Assembly: GCA_005888335.1 (NCBI GenBank)
Contig: VAWY01000193.1
Coordinates: forward strand, 1 to 14,971
DNA length: 14,971 bases
Direction: 5' to 3'
From: Actinomycetota bacterium
GTDB taxonomy: Bacteria; Actinomycetota; Thermoleophilia; Solirubrobacterales; Solirubrobacteraceae
Below the pieces are notes generated by a model, which made no database searches, had not been told where the DNA came from, and saw nothing but the letters and a program-made list of their open reading frames with translations. Made by a program: the position numbers and the translations under genes. Of this stretch, positions 5,472 to 14,074 are shown piece after piece (positions within the stretch are counted from its first letter, which is position 1; each line of letters starts with the position of its first letter).

Positions 5472-6745
5472 GTCGCCTCGGCAGCCGCCTCGGCGTCCCT
5501 CGCCGCCGGCGCGGCCTCGAGCAGCTCACCGAAGATCCGCAGGTAGTCGCGGAGATACCGCGGGGTCAGGAAGTGCTTGCGCACGTGCTCCTTGCCGCGG
5601 CGCCCGATCGCCTTGCCCAGCGCCGGGTCGCGCAGGATGTCCAGGCAGCGCTCCGCAGCGGTCTCCACGTCGGAGACCAGGTACCCCGACAGGCCGTTCT
5701 GCACCTGCAGCGGGATTCCGCCGACGTTGCCGCCGACGAACGGCCGGCCCTTCCACAGCGCCTCGGTCACGGTCAGGCCGAAGCCCTCGCGCGTGGACTT
5801 CTGCAGCACCACGTCGGCGTGCGACTGGAACGCGTTGACCTCGATCGCCCCGACGTTGTTGAAGTTGTTGAGGATGTGGATGTCCGGATCGCCACCCGCG
5901 TGCGCGATGGTCGCGTTGAAGAAGTCCCACCCCTCCGGGTCGTCGCTGGCCATCGAGCCGACCAGGGCGAGTTGCACCGCCGGCAGCTTCTCCTTGACGA
6001 TCCGGTAGGCATCGATCACGCCGAGCGGGTCCTTCCACGGGTCGAACCGCGAGACCTGGCACATCAGCGGCCGGTCGATATCGAGCCCGAACTGGTCGCA
6101 GACGTAGGCCGCGTCCTCCGGCGAGAGCGCCATGTTCTTGGGCGCCAACGGGTCGATCGCCGGCGGCACGATGCTAACCTTGCCGTGCATCCCCTCGGGG
6201 ACGTAGTCCGCCATGTGGAACAGCGCCTGCGGGTAGTCGGCGATGTACGGCAGCAGGCGCTCGATCGTCGCCTCGTTGGGCGTCGAGAGGTCGATGTGGC
6301 AGCGCCAGATCCAGCCGCGCGCCTTCTCGAGGACGAGCGAGAGCAGCGCCGCGGGCTGCGCGTCGTGGACGATCGCGACGTCCCAGCCCGGCGCGAGCTC
6401 GCGCGCGTTCATCTCGTTGTAGCGCTCCCACGTCTCCCACTCCTCGGGCGAGAGGTCCTGCGGGTTGCCCTGCAGCGCGTTGTGCATGAGCTTGGTCGCG
6501 TTGAAGAACTCCTCGCGCCCGTAGATGACCTGCCACTCGCAGTCGAGCCCGACGTCCTTCATGAGCGGGACGAGCGTGTAGAGGATCTCCGCGACGCCGC
6601 CGCCGAACGACGTCGCCGACACGTGGACGATGCGCGCGCCCTGGAGCGGCTCGGCCAGCGTGCGGATCTCATCGATCAGGTCCCGTCCGACGATGTGCGT
6701 GTAGTCCGCGAGGGACTTCGTGCCGACGTTGACGGGCTGGAGCAC
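5468..6745 (-). CDS. treT: Trehalose synthase, glycosyltransferring (TreT-like, GT4 family)
   Basis: TreT joins an ADP- or UDP-glucose donor to free glucose in one step to give trehalose. The protein is 425 residues, the usual size. Evidence: the N-terminal HVSATSFGGGVAEIL (41-55), HDAQPAALL (128-136), WRCHIDLSTPN (147-157), the donor-site SRFDPWKDPLGVIDAYR (232-248), and the GT4 EX7E motif with Glu320 and Glu328 in STREGFGLTVTEALWKGRPF, followed by GGNVGGIPLQV. This combination is characteristic of TreT rather than of glycogen synthase. The start is GTG 6745-6743, 18 nt after the htrA stop; a GAGG about 13 nt upstream is a weak ribosome-binding site. The stop overlaps otsA. The donor and acceptor preference cannot be read from sequence; another GT4 disaccharide synthase is possible. 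Confidence 0.88.
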   Translation of the reverse strand: MLQPVNVGTKSLADYTHIVGRDLIDEIRTLAEPLQGARIVHVSATSFGGGVAEILYTLVPLMKDVGLDCEWQVIYGREEFFNATKLMHNALQGNPQDLSPEEWETWERYNEMNARELAPGWDVAIVHDAQPAALLSLVLEKARGWIWRCHIDLSTPNEATIERLLPYIADYPQALFHMADYVPEGMHGKVSIVPPAIDPLAPKNMALSPEDAAYVCDQFGLDIDRPLMCQVSRFDPWKDPLGVIDAYRIVKEKLPAVQLALVGSMASDDPEGWDFFNATIAHAGGDPDIHILNNFNNVGAIEVNAFQSHADVVLQKSTREGFGLTVTEALWKGRPFVGGNVGGIPLQVQNGLSGYLVSDVETAAERCLDILRDPALGKAIGRRGKEHVRKHFLTPRYLRDYLRIFGELLEAAPAARDAEAAAEAT

Positions 6746-6763
6746 GCGGGGAGCGTACCTCGC

Positions 6764-7920
<1,157 letters not shown>

Positions 7921-7924
<4 letters not shown>

Positions 7925-9306
7925 ACCGGCAGCTCGAACGAGAACGTCGTTCGCCCGGGCTGCGAGTCGACCGCGAGGCGGCCGGCCATCCGCTCGGCGA
8001 GCTCGTGCGCGATGGCCAGCCCGAGGCCCGACCCCTGGGCGTCGTCGGAGGTGAAGAACGGCTCGAAGATCCGGTCCATCGACGCGCGCTTGATCCCGGG
8101 CCCGAAGTCGCGGACGGCGAGCTGGACGACCCCGTTGGCCCGCGAGGCCGACACGACGACGTTGGTCCCCTCCGGCGTGTGGATCAGCGCGTTGTCGATG
8201 AGGATGCGCAGGATCTGCGCCACGCGCTCAGGATCGCACACCGCCTCGACCCCGTCGCGGGGCAGGCGCAGCTCGAGATGCGACCCGTGGCGCGTCAGGG
8301 CGGGGATGAACTCGGCGGTCACTGCCTCGGCGAGGACGCCGAGGTCGGTCGGCTCCGGGCGCAGCTCCAGCGAGCCCGCCTCCAGGCGGCTGAGATCGAG
8401 CAGCTCCGTGGCGAGGGTCTGGAGCCGCGCGACCTGGTCGCGCATCAGAGCGAGGAACGACTCGCGCTCGGAGTCGTCGAGGTCCTCGTCCTGGAGCAGC
8501 TCGACGAACCCCCCGAGCGAGAAGATCGGCGTGCGCAGCTCATGCGACGCGGTCGCGATGAACCGCTTGCGCGCCGAGTCCAGCTGAGCGAGCTGGCGCT
8601 GCATGTCGTCGAGGGCCATCGCCAGGTGGCCGAGCTCGTCGGTGCGTTCGACGGGGAAGCGCGCGCTGAAGTCGCCGCGCGCCACGCGGCGCGCCGTGTT
8701 CTCCAGCCGCTTGATCCGCTGCGAGAGCATGCGCGACACGAGCAGCCCGAGCAGCGCGGCGAACAGCACCGCGAGCCCGCCGGCGACGAGGACGCGGCTG
8801 CGGATGAGACCGACGGTGTCGGCGACGTCGCTCAGCGGCGACGAGAAGACCGCGACGCGCACCCGGCCGCCGCGCCGCAGTCGGATCGCCGCCTCCGCCA
8901 TGCGCCCGCCCTGGCCGGACTCGGTGGCGGTCACCACCCGCTTGGCCGCCGACGCCGAGACCGCCACCGCGAAGTCGAGGTCGGGATCGCGGACCTGGCC
9001 GGCGGAGTCGGCGATCGGGATGGCCTGACGGCCCTTGACCGGGCCGACGACGTTGAGCAGCGTGACGCGCGCGTTGGCCTGCTGGGCGACGTCGGAGACC
9101 AGGCCGTCGACCTGCTGCGAATTCAGGCTGGAGGAGAACGTCTGGCGCAGCTCGGGCCCGAAGAGGCGCGCGGACTCCTCCAGCGCGTGCAGCTTGTCGG
9201 CGCGCAGGCGCGACTCGAGCGTCGGAATGACGTAGGAGAAGACCACCCCGAGCGCCGCCAGGGTGATGACGAAGAACCCCAGCGTGAGACGGGCGGTGAG
9301 GCTCAT
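7921..9306 (-). CDS. Membrane sensor histidine kinase (HAMP, HisKA, HATPase_c)
   Basis: Senses an extracytoplasmic cue and phosphorylates the partner regulator encoded just upstream. The 461-residue protein has TM1 at about 8-28, an extracytoplasmic sensor region of about 145 residues with no family I recognise, TM2 at about 172-193, a HAMP linker (about 190-243), the H-box ATASHELRTP with phospho-acceptor His255, and a HATPase domain: N-box LRILIDNALIHTPEG (Asn372), DFGPGI (400-405), FEPFF (414-418) and GSGLGLAIA (425-433). The start is ATG 9306-9304, overlapping the response-regulator stop by ATGA; the frame is open upstream but the overlap and the transmembrane start fix it. The stop overlaps htrA. 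All catalytic boxes are intact. Confidence 0.95.
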
Positions 9307-10034
9307 CCGGGCGGGTGGGCGTGGTGGCGCTCGCGGTCGCGGAAGCGGTAGCCCACGCCCCGGACCGTGAACAGGTACTCGGGGTCCTTGGCCTCGCGCT
9401 CGAGCTTCTCGCGCAGATGGCGGATGTGGACGTCGATCGTCCGCGGGTCGCGGAACGCCGAGTCGCCCCAGATGCGCGTGAGGAGCATGTCGCGGGTGAA
9501 GACGCGGCCGGGGTTGCTGGCCAGCGCCTTGAGGATCTCGAACTCCACGAAGGTCAGCTCGACGTCGGCGCCGCGCACGCGAACCGCGCGCTTGGAGGGG
9601 TCGATCTCGAGGTCGACGACCTGCAGGGGCGCCTCCTCCTCGAGCGACTCGGTGCGCGCCATCCCCGCGCGGCGCAAGGCGGCCCGCACGCGCGACCGGA
9701 ACTCGCGCAGCGAGAACGGCTTGGTGATGTAGTCGTCGGCGCCGAGCTCGAGGCCGAGGACCTTGTCGATCTCCTCGGCCTTCGCCGTGAGCATGATGAT
9801 CGGGACGGTCGAGCGCGCGCGCAGCCGCCGGCACACCTCGAGCCCGTCCATCTTGGGCATCATCACGTCGAGCACGACGAGGTCGAACGGCCCCTCGCCG
9901 AAGCGCTGCAGCGCCTCCCGGCCGTCGTTGGCGCGTACGACCTCGTAGCCGTCCTTCTGGAGCGGGAAGCTGAGCAGCGTCTGGATCGGCTGCTCGTCGT
10001 CGACGAGGAGGATGCGTGGAGGGCGATCGGCCAT
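9303..10034 (-). CDS. OmpR/PhoB-family response regulator
   Basis: A DNA-binding transcription regulator controlled by phosphorylation. The 243-residue protein has an N-terminal receiver domain (acidic pair Asp12-Asp13, phospho-acceptor Asp56 in VVLDVMMP, Thr83 in MLTAK, Lys105 in ITKPFSLREF) and a C-terminal winged helix (about 137-235) with the typical VELTFVEFEILKALASNPGRVFTR, RTIDVHIRHLREKLE and TVRGVGYRF. The start is ATG 10034-10032, at the conserved MADRPPRILLVDDE beginning; no clear Shine-Dalgarno sequence is present. It heads the run regulator-kinase-htrA-treT-otsA. Only about 24 bp separates its start from the ATG of the divergent gene, so its promoter may lie inside that gene. Confidence 0.95.
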   Translation of the reverse strand: MADRPPRILLVDDEQPIQTLLSFPLQKDGYEVVRANDGREALQRFGEGPFDLVVLDVMMPKMDGLEVCRRLRARSTVPIIMLTAKAEEIDKVLGLELGADDYITKPFSLREFRSRVRAALRRAGMARTESLEEEAPLQVVDLEIDPSKRAVRVRGADVELTFVEFEILKALASNPGRVFTRDMLLTRIWGDSAFRDPRTIDVHIRHLREKLEREAKDPEYLFTVRGVGYRFRDRERHHAHPPG

Positions 10035-10039
10035 GTGCA

Positions 10040-10050
10040 GCACACTGTGC
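10040..10050. promoter_or_regulatory. Small dyad between divergent start codons
   Basis: GCACA/TGTGC with a one-base centre sits in the short gap between the divergent response-regulator and M28-like genes. It could be an operator for autoregulation, but 5-bp arms are weak evidence and the site would lie over the start regions of both genes. Confidence 0.25.
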
Positions 10051-10058
10051 CACTCCGC

Positions 10059-11840
10059 ATGCTCAATCTGCGCCTGTATCGCACCGCGTGGCTGCCGGTC
10101 CTCTTCTGCGCGGTCATCGTCGCCTTTTCCCTGCACGAGCGGCCCCGCGGGGTCCCGACGACCCTGGCTCCGGACGCGTTCGACGGACCGCGCGCGGCGC
10201 GGACGCTCGAGGGGCTGGCCACGGCGTTCCCCGACCGCCGCCCGGGGTCGCCCGGCGACGACCGGCTGGCCGAGCGCGTGCGGGCGGGCTTCGTCCACGC
10301 GTTCTGCGCGGGGGTCGACCGCGCCGAGTGCTCGGATCGCGTGCGCGAGCGCCGCTTCAGCGCCCGGACGATCGACGGTCACCGCGAGCTGCGCACGGTC
10401 GTCGCCCAGCGTCCCGGACGCCTGGAGGGGCGCATCGTCGTGCTCGCCCACCGCGACGCGGCGGGCCGTGGGGCCAAGGCCGATTTGTCGGCCACCGCGG
10501 GGCTGCTCGAGCTCGCCCAGGTCCTGGCCGGGCGCGTGACCGAGCGCACCGTGACCCTGGTCTCGACGAGCGGCGGCAGCGGCGGCTCGGCCGGCGCCGC
10601 CGACTTCGCCGCCCACGCCGGCGGGCCCGTGGACGCGGTGATCGTGCTCGGCGACCTCGCCGGCACCGTGTCGCACAGCCCGTGGGTGGTGCCGTGGTCC
10701 AACGCGCGCGGCTCGGCGTCGATGCGCCTGCAGCGCACGGCCGAGCTCGCCGTCCGTGAGGAGGCCGGCTCCCCCGGCTCGCCCGGGGTCGCGACGCAGT
10801 TCCTGCGCCTCGCCTACCCGCTGACCGTCAGCGAGCAGGGACCGCTCGACGCGGCCGGCATCCCGGCCGTCCTCATCGGGCCGGGCGGCGAGCTCGGCGC
10901 GACGCCCGACGAGGCCGTCGACGCCAACCGCCTGCGGATCTTCGGCCGCGGCGTGCTGCGCACGATCACCGCGCTCGACAACGCCCCCGACGTCGAGCGC
11001 GCTCCGGCGACCGGGCTGGTCGTCCACGGGCAGGTCATGCCCGAGTGGGCGATGCGCCTGCTCGTGGCGGCGCTGCTGCTGCCCGCCCTCCTCGGCGCGG
11101 TCGACGGGCTGGCGCGCGTGCGCCGCCGCCGCGCGCGCACCGGGCGCTGGGTGCTGTGGACGCTGGCCGCCGCGCTGCCCTTCGTGGCGGCCGCGCTGTT
11201 CGCCATCGCGCTGCGCGCGGTCGATCTCCTCGGCGCCGCGCCGGCCGCGCCAGTCGGCCCCGGCCGCGTGCCGATCGGCGGCGTCGCGCTGGTCGCCACG
11301 CTGCTGGTGCTCGCCGGCAGCTGGATCTTCGTTCGCCGAGCGGCCGTCGAGAGCCTCCGCGCCGGCCGGCCGGACACGGCCGCTGCGGCGGCGGGCGTGG
11401 CCACCCTGACCGCGCTGGTGGTCACGGTCGTCTGGGTGCGCAACCCGTACTCGGCCGCGCTGCTCGTGCCCGCCGCGCACCTGTGGCTGTTCGCGGTGGC
11501 GCCGGACGTTCCGATCGGCCGCGGCCGGGCGATCGCGCTCGCCGCCGGCGGCTTCGCGCCGCTCGCGCTCGCGGCGCTCGGCTACGGGCTCGCGCTCGGC
11601 GCCGGCCCGCTGGCGCTCGCGTGGATCGCGCTGCTGGCCGTCGCGGGCGGCCACGCGGGACCGCTTGGCGTCGTGCTCGGCGCCGTCGTGCTCGGCTGCG
11701 GGGTCTCGGCGCTGCTGGTCGCGCGCTGCCGCGTCGCCCCGCCGGGGCGGATCGCGCCGCCCGACGTGGTCTCGCGCGGGCCGCTGACCTACGCCGGCCC
11801 GGGCTCGCTCGGTGGAACCGAGAGCGCGCTGCGCCGATGA
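10059..11840 (+). CDS. M28-peptidase-like (probably inactive) domain fused to a multi-pass membrane region
   Basis: From ATG 10059 the protein has 593 residues: one N-terminal transmembrane helix (about 10-25), an extracytoplasmic domain (about 40-325) and about seven transmembrane segments (332-352, 363-388, 404-425, 442-460, 463-482, 490-514 and 516-556, the last possibly two). The soluble domain follows the M28 aminopeptidase plan: RIVVLAHRDAAG (125-136), ADLSATAGLLELAQVL, TVTLVSTSGGSGGSAGA, VIVLGDLAGT and SEQGPLDAAGIPAVLIG. However, the usual Glu-Glu zinc/base motif is replaced by SGGSGG (171-176) and the usual Ser-Asp-His is SEQ (258-260). Catalysis by the normal mechanism is therefore unlikely. 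In-frame GTGs at 10035 and 10047 are alternative starts; GTG 10035 has GGAGGG 11 nt upstream. The stop overlaps the sortase start (ATGA). Confidence 0.85.
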   Translation: MLNLRLYRTAWLPVLFCAVIVAFSLHERPRGVPTTLAPDAFDGPRAARTLEGLATAFPDRRPGSPGDDRLAERVRAGFVHAFCAGVDRAECSDRVRERRFSARTIDGHRELRTVVAQRPGRLEGRIVVLAHRDAAGRGAKADLSATAGLLELAQVLAGRVTERTVTLVSTSGGSGGSAGAADFAAHAGGPVDAVIVLGDLAGTVSHSPWVVPWSNARGSASMRLQRTAELAVREEAGSPGSPGVATQFLRLAYPLTVSEQGPLDAAGIPAVLIGPGGELGATPDEAVDANRLRIFGRGVLRTITALDNAPDVERAPATGLVVHGQVMPEWAMRLLVAALLLPALLGAVDGLARVRRRRARTGRWVLWTLAAALPFVAAALFAIALRAVDLLGAAPAAPVGPGRVPIGGVALVATLLVLAGSWIFVRRAAVESLRAGRPDTAAAAAGVATLTALVVTVVWVRNPYSAALLVPAAHLWLFAVAPDVPIGRGRAIALAAGGFAPLALAALGYGLALGAGPLALAWIALLAVAGGHAGPLGVVLGAVVLGCGVSALLVARCRVAPPGRIAPPDVVSRGPLTYAGPGSLGGTESALRR

Positions 11841-12559
11841 AGGAGACGATGCGACAGGTCCTGCGCGCGCTCTCGACCGTGCTCATCGTCTCGGGGACGC
11901 TGCTCATCGCCGACGCCGCGGCGACCGTGACGTGGCAGGAGCCGCTGTCGGCGCTGCTCGGGCGCCTCAGCCAGGACAAGCTCTCGGGCCAGCTCGACCG
12001 GCTCGAGAGCGTCGGGCTCACTCCGGTCGAGCGGCGGGTCGTCCGGTCGCTGCCCGACCCGCGGCGACGGATCGCCTTCCTGGCCCGCTCGCTCAAGCGC
12101 CGAGCCGCCGATGGCCAGGCGATCGGCCGCATCCGCATCCCCGAGCTCGGCGCTTCGTACGTCGTCGTCAAGGGCACGGGCGCAGGCGACCTGCGCAAGG
12201 GGCCGGGCGCCTACCCGCAGACGCCGCTGCCCGGCGCGCCGGGGACGGTCGCCATCGCCGGGCACCGCACGACGTACGGCGCGCCGTTCCGCCACATCGA
12301 CCGCCTCAGCCACGGCGACGCGATCACGATCACGATGCCGTACGCCACCTTCACGTACCGCGTCGAGCGCCGGCGCATCGTCGGTCCCAACGCGCTCTGG
12401 GTCATCAAGCGCGTCGGCTACGACCGCCTCGTGCTGACCGCCTGCCACCCGCTCTACAGCGCGGCCGAGCGCATCGTCGTCTTCGCGCGGCTGGTGCGCA
12501 TGCAGCCGCGCGGAGCGGCCGCCGGGTCGACGGAAAATCGATCGAGTCCGACGGCCTGA
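11837..12559 (+). CDS. Class E sortase
   Basis: Sortases cut a C-terminal sorting signal on secreted proteins and attach them to the cell wall or pilus subunits; class E enzymes are the housekeeping type in many high-GC actinobacteria. The 240-residue protein has an N-terminal membrane anchor (about 8-32) and a catalytic domain (about 95-222) starting IGRIRIPELGASYVVVKG. It has His143 in AGHRTTYGAPF, Cys203 in LTACHPLYSA and Arg212 in ERIVVFARLV, the full His-Cys-Arg triad. The TACHP and AGHR contexts fit class E rather than A or B. The start is ATG 11837-11839, overlapping the M28-like stop. No obvious substrate with an LPxTG-type signal is encoded in the window, so its targets lie elsewhere. 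Confidence 0.93.
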   Translation: MKETMRQVLRALSTVLIVSGTLLIADAAATVTWQEPLSALLGRLSQDKLSGQLDRLESVGLTPVERRVVRSLPDPRRRIAFLARSLKRRAADGQAIGRIRIPELGASYVVVKGTGAGDLRKGPGAYPQTPLPGAPGTVAIAGHRTTYGAPFRHIDRLSHGDAITITMPYATFTYRVERRRIVGPNALWVIKRVGYDRLVLTACHPLYSAAERIVVFARLVRMQPRGAAAGSTENRSSPTA

Positions 12560-12567
12560 ACGCCGAT

Positions 12568-12590
12568 GCCTTCTGCGCAGGGGCAGAGGC
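12568..12590 (+). terminator. Imperfect hairpin after the sortase gene
   Basis: GCC-T-TCTGC (12568-12576) pairs with GCAGAGGC (12583-12590) with one bulged T around a 6-nt loop, starting 8 nt after the sortase stop. There is no T-run, and it lies just before the ribosome-binding site of the next small ORF, so it may be a weak terminator, an attenuator or chance. Confidence 0.3.
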
Positions 12591-12604
12591 AAGGGGGACC
12601 CGAG

Positions 12605-12778
12605 GTGAAGCGAGTGAGGACGACGCGCCGGACGACGTTCGTCACCGGCTACGAGATCGACGCCGACGCCGTGGCGAGCGCCATGTTGCGCGACGACATG
12701 ACGCGGCGCCTGATCACCGGCTGGCTCAGCGCAGGTGGTCGTAGCCGCGCAGAGCGACCGGGCTTCCCGCGCGACTGA
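12605..12778 (+). CDS. Small hypothetical protein, weakly reminiscent of FlgM anti-sigma factors
   Basis: A 57-residue protein from GTG 12605, preceded by AAGGGGG 7 nt upstream, which is a good ribosome-binding site. A longer form from ATG 12566 would add 13 residues but has no Shine-Dalgarno sequence. The N-terminus is basic ([12 protein letters not shown]), followed by [18 protein letters not shown], which resembles the Y-x-(I/V)-D-x-x-x-(I/V)-A-x-x-(M/I)-L helix at the C-terminus of FlgM-type anti-sigma proteins. That is a resemblance only. It follows the sortase on the same strand, and its last 53 bp overlap the 3' end of convergent thiL. It is short and GC-rich, so it could still be a chance frame. 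Confidence 0.45.
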   Translation: MKRVRTTRRTTFVTGYEIDADAVASAMLRDDMTRRLITGWLSAGGRSRAERPGFPRD

Positions 12779-13670
12779 GGCGCGCGCCGGGCGGCCCGGC
12801 GACGACCTCGCCGACCCAGGTGATCCGCGCCGCGCGTTCGGCCGCGGCGCGCGCGGCCGCCGGCACGCAGGCCAGCAGCTCGAAGTCCTCGCCGCCGGTG
12901 GCGGCGAGCTCCGCCGCATCGGTCCCCAGCTGGGCTGCGACCTGCGCCACGCCGGCGGCCGCCGGGAGGCGGTCGAGGTCGATCGCCAGGCACGCGCCCG
13001 ACCGCGCGCCGACGTGGGCGGCGTCGCCGGCGATGCCGTCCGAGAGATCGATCAGCGCGTGCGCGCCGGCGGCGGCGAGCGCGCGCCCCTCGGCCAGCCG
13101 CGGCTCGGGGCGCAGGTAGGCGTCGACGAGGGCGCGGGGGCCGTCGGCGCGCCCGTCGAGGACCGCGAGGCCGGCGGCGGCCGCGCCGAGCGCGCCGGTC
13201 ACGCCGACGAGGTCGCCTGGCCGCGCCCCGTCACGGCCGACGAGCGCGCGCTCGTCGTCGGTCCAGCCGACGACGGTCACGCTGATCATGAGCGCCGGTC
13301 CGCGCGTGACGTCGCCGCCCGCGATCGTCGTCTGCGTCCGGGCCGCGAGCGCCCCCATCCCGCGCGCCAGCTCGAGGACGCCGGCGGCGTCGACGTGCGC
13401 CGGCACGACGACCGCGACGTAGGCCTCGCCCGGCTCGGCGCCCATGGCCGCGAGGTCCGACAGCGCGGCGGCGAGCGCGCGATGGCCGGCGTCGGCCGGC
13501 GTCGCCGGCCCGAGCCGGAAGTGCACGCCCTCGACCATCGCGTCGATCGACGTAACCGCGTAGCGCCGCGCGCGGACCACCGCGGCGTCGTCGCCGCTGC
13601 CGCGCACCACGCGCTCGCCGGGCGGCCCGAGCTCCGCGACGATCGCGTCGATGAGGCCGAACTCGTCCGT
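12726..13670 (-). CDS. thiL: Thiamine-monophosphate kinase, start codon uncertain (ACG?)
   Basis: ThiL uses ATP to convert thiamine monophosphate to the active cofactor thiamine diphosphate in the cytoplasm. Family motifs in order: DEFGLIDAI at the N-terminus, [77 protein letters not shown] and the terminal GYDHLR. With the N-terminus set by homology the protein is 314 residues, normal size. The start is odd: the frame has no ATG, GTG or TTG close before DEFG. The codon exactly there is ACG (13670-13668), which could be a rare start or a mutated ATG. The next in-frame candidates are GTGs at 13610 and 13607, which would remove the first 20 conserved residues. The 167-bp palindrome ends 6 nt upstream. 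The gene follows infA and converges on the small ORF. Confidence 0.88.
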   Translation of the reverse strand, partial: TDEFGLIDAIVAELGPPGERVVRGSGDDAAVVRARRYAVTSIDAMVEGVHFRLGPATPADAGHRALAAALSDLAAMGAEPGEAYVAVVVPAHVDAAGVLELARGMGALAARTQTTIAGGDVTRGPALMISVTVVGWTDDERALVGRDGARPGDLVGVTGALGAAAAGLAVLDGRADGPRALVDAYLRPEPRLAEGRALAAAGAHALIDLSDGIAGDAAHVGARSGACLAIDLDRLPAAAGVAQVAAQLGTDAAELAATGGEDFELLACVPAAARAAAERAARITWVGEVVAGPPGARLSRAGSPVALRGYDHLR

Positions 13671-13676
13671 GGCTGC

Positions 13677-13843
13677 TAGATGATCGATTCCGAATCGCCC
13701 GTCGATGCCAGGTGCGCGGATCGTGGTGCTGGGCGTCGGCCGAAGGCGAAGGGAATGCTGGTCGCCTTGGCAAGCCTTCGGCCGGCGATCCAGCGCCGCG
13801 AGGCGCCCGGCTGGCGCGGCGGAAATTCGGAATCGGTCATCTA
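13677..13843. repeat. 167-bp imperfect palindrome between infA and thiL
   Basis: The two ends are a 19-bp inverted repeat with 18 matches (13677-13695 against 13825-13843). A second, perfect 11-bp inverted repeat lies inside (CGGCCGAAGGC at 13737-13747, GCCTTCGGCCG at 13774-13784). Both pairs share a centre near 13760, and the arms between them also match well once a few small gaps are allowed, leaving an apical region at 13748-13773. The whole interval can thus fold as one long hairpin. The right end contains the infA stop codon and the left end lies 6 nt from the likely thiL start. No protein-like ORF fills it. It could be a MITE-like insertion or a structured RNA element. Confidence 0.8.
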
Positions 13844-14059
13844 ACGGTGGCGGTAGACGATCCGCGCGCGGTCGAGGTCGTAGGGCGACAGCTCGACGCG
13901 CACCCGGTCGCCGGGGAGGATGCGGATCCGGAAGCGCCGCATCTTGCCCGCCACGTGCCCGAGGACGGTGTGGCCGTTGTCGAGTTGGACGCGGAACATC
14001 GCGTTGGGCAGCGCCTCGACCACCTCGCCCTCGAACTCGACCTTCTCTTCCTTGGCCAC
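13841..14059 (-). CDS. infA: Translation initiation factor IF-1
   Basis: IF-1 binds the ribosomal A-site on the 30S subunit during initiation. The 72-residue protein is essentially full length: [20 protein letters not shown], then [39 protein letters not shown] and ending RARIVYRHR, a standard S1-type OB-fold. The start is GTG 14059-14057, agreeing with the conserved MAKEE beginning; no Shine-Dalgarno sequence is visible, but the PBP stop is only 15 nt upstream, so coupling is likely. The stop TAG is the first codon of the palindromic element. The position is unusual: infA normally lies in the ribosomal-protein alpha operon (map-infA-rpmJ-rpsM) in actinobacteria, so this may be a second or relocated copy. 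Confidence 0.96.
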   Translation of the reverse strand: MAKEEKVEFEGEVVEALPNAMFRVQLDNGHTVLGHVAGKMRRFRIRILPGDRVRVELSPYDLDRARIVYRHR

Positions 14060-14074
14060 GCCGCGCGGACGGTA

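Noticed and set aside
9315..10058. The M28-like frame continuing upstream across the response regulator.
   Set aside because: That segment is the antisense of a well-supported response regulator and has no protein features; the membrane anchor starts near 10059.
13676..13840. A 54-residue minus-strand ORF starting directly after the infA stop.
   Set aside because: It lies entirely in the palindrome, has no ribosome-binding site or recognisable motif, and its ends are explained by the inverted repeat.
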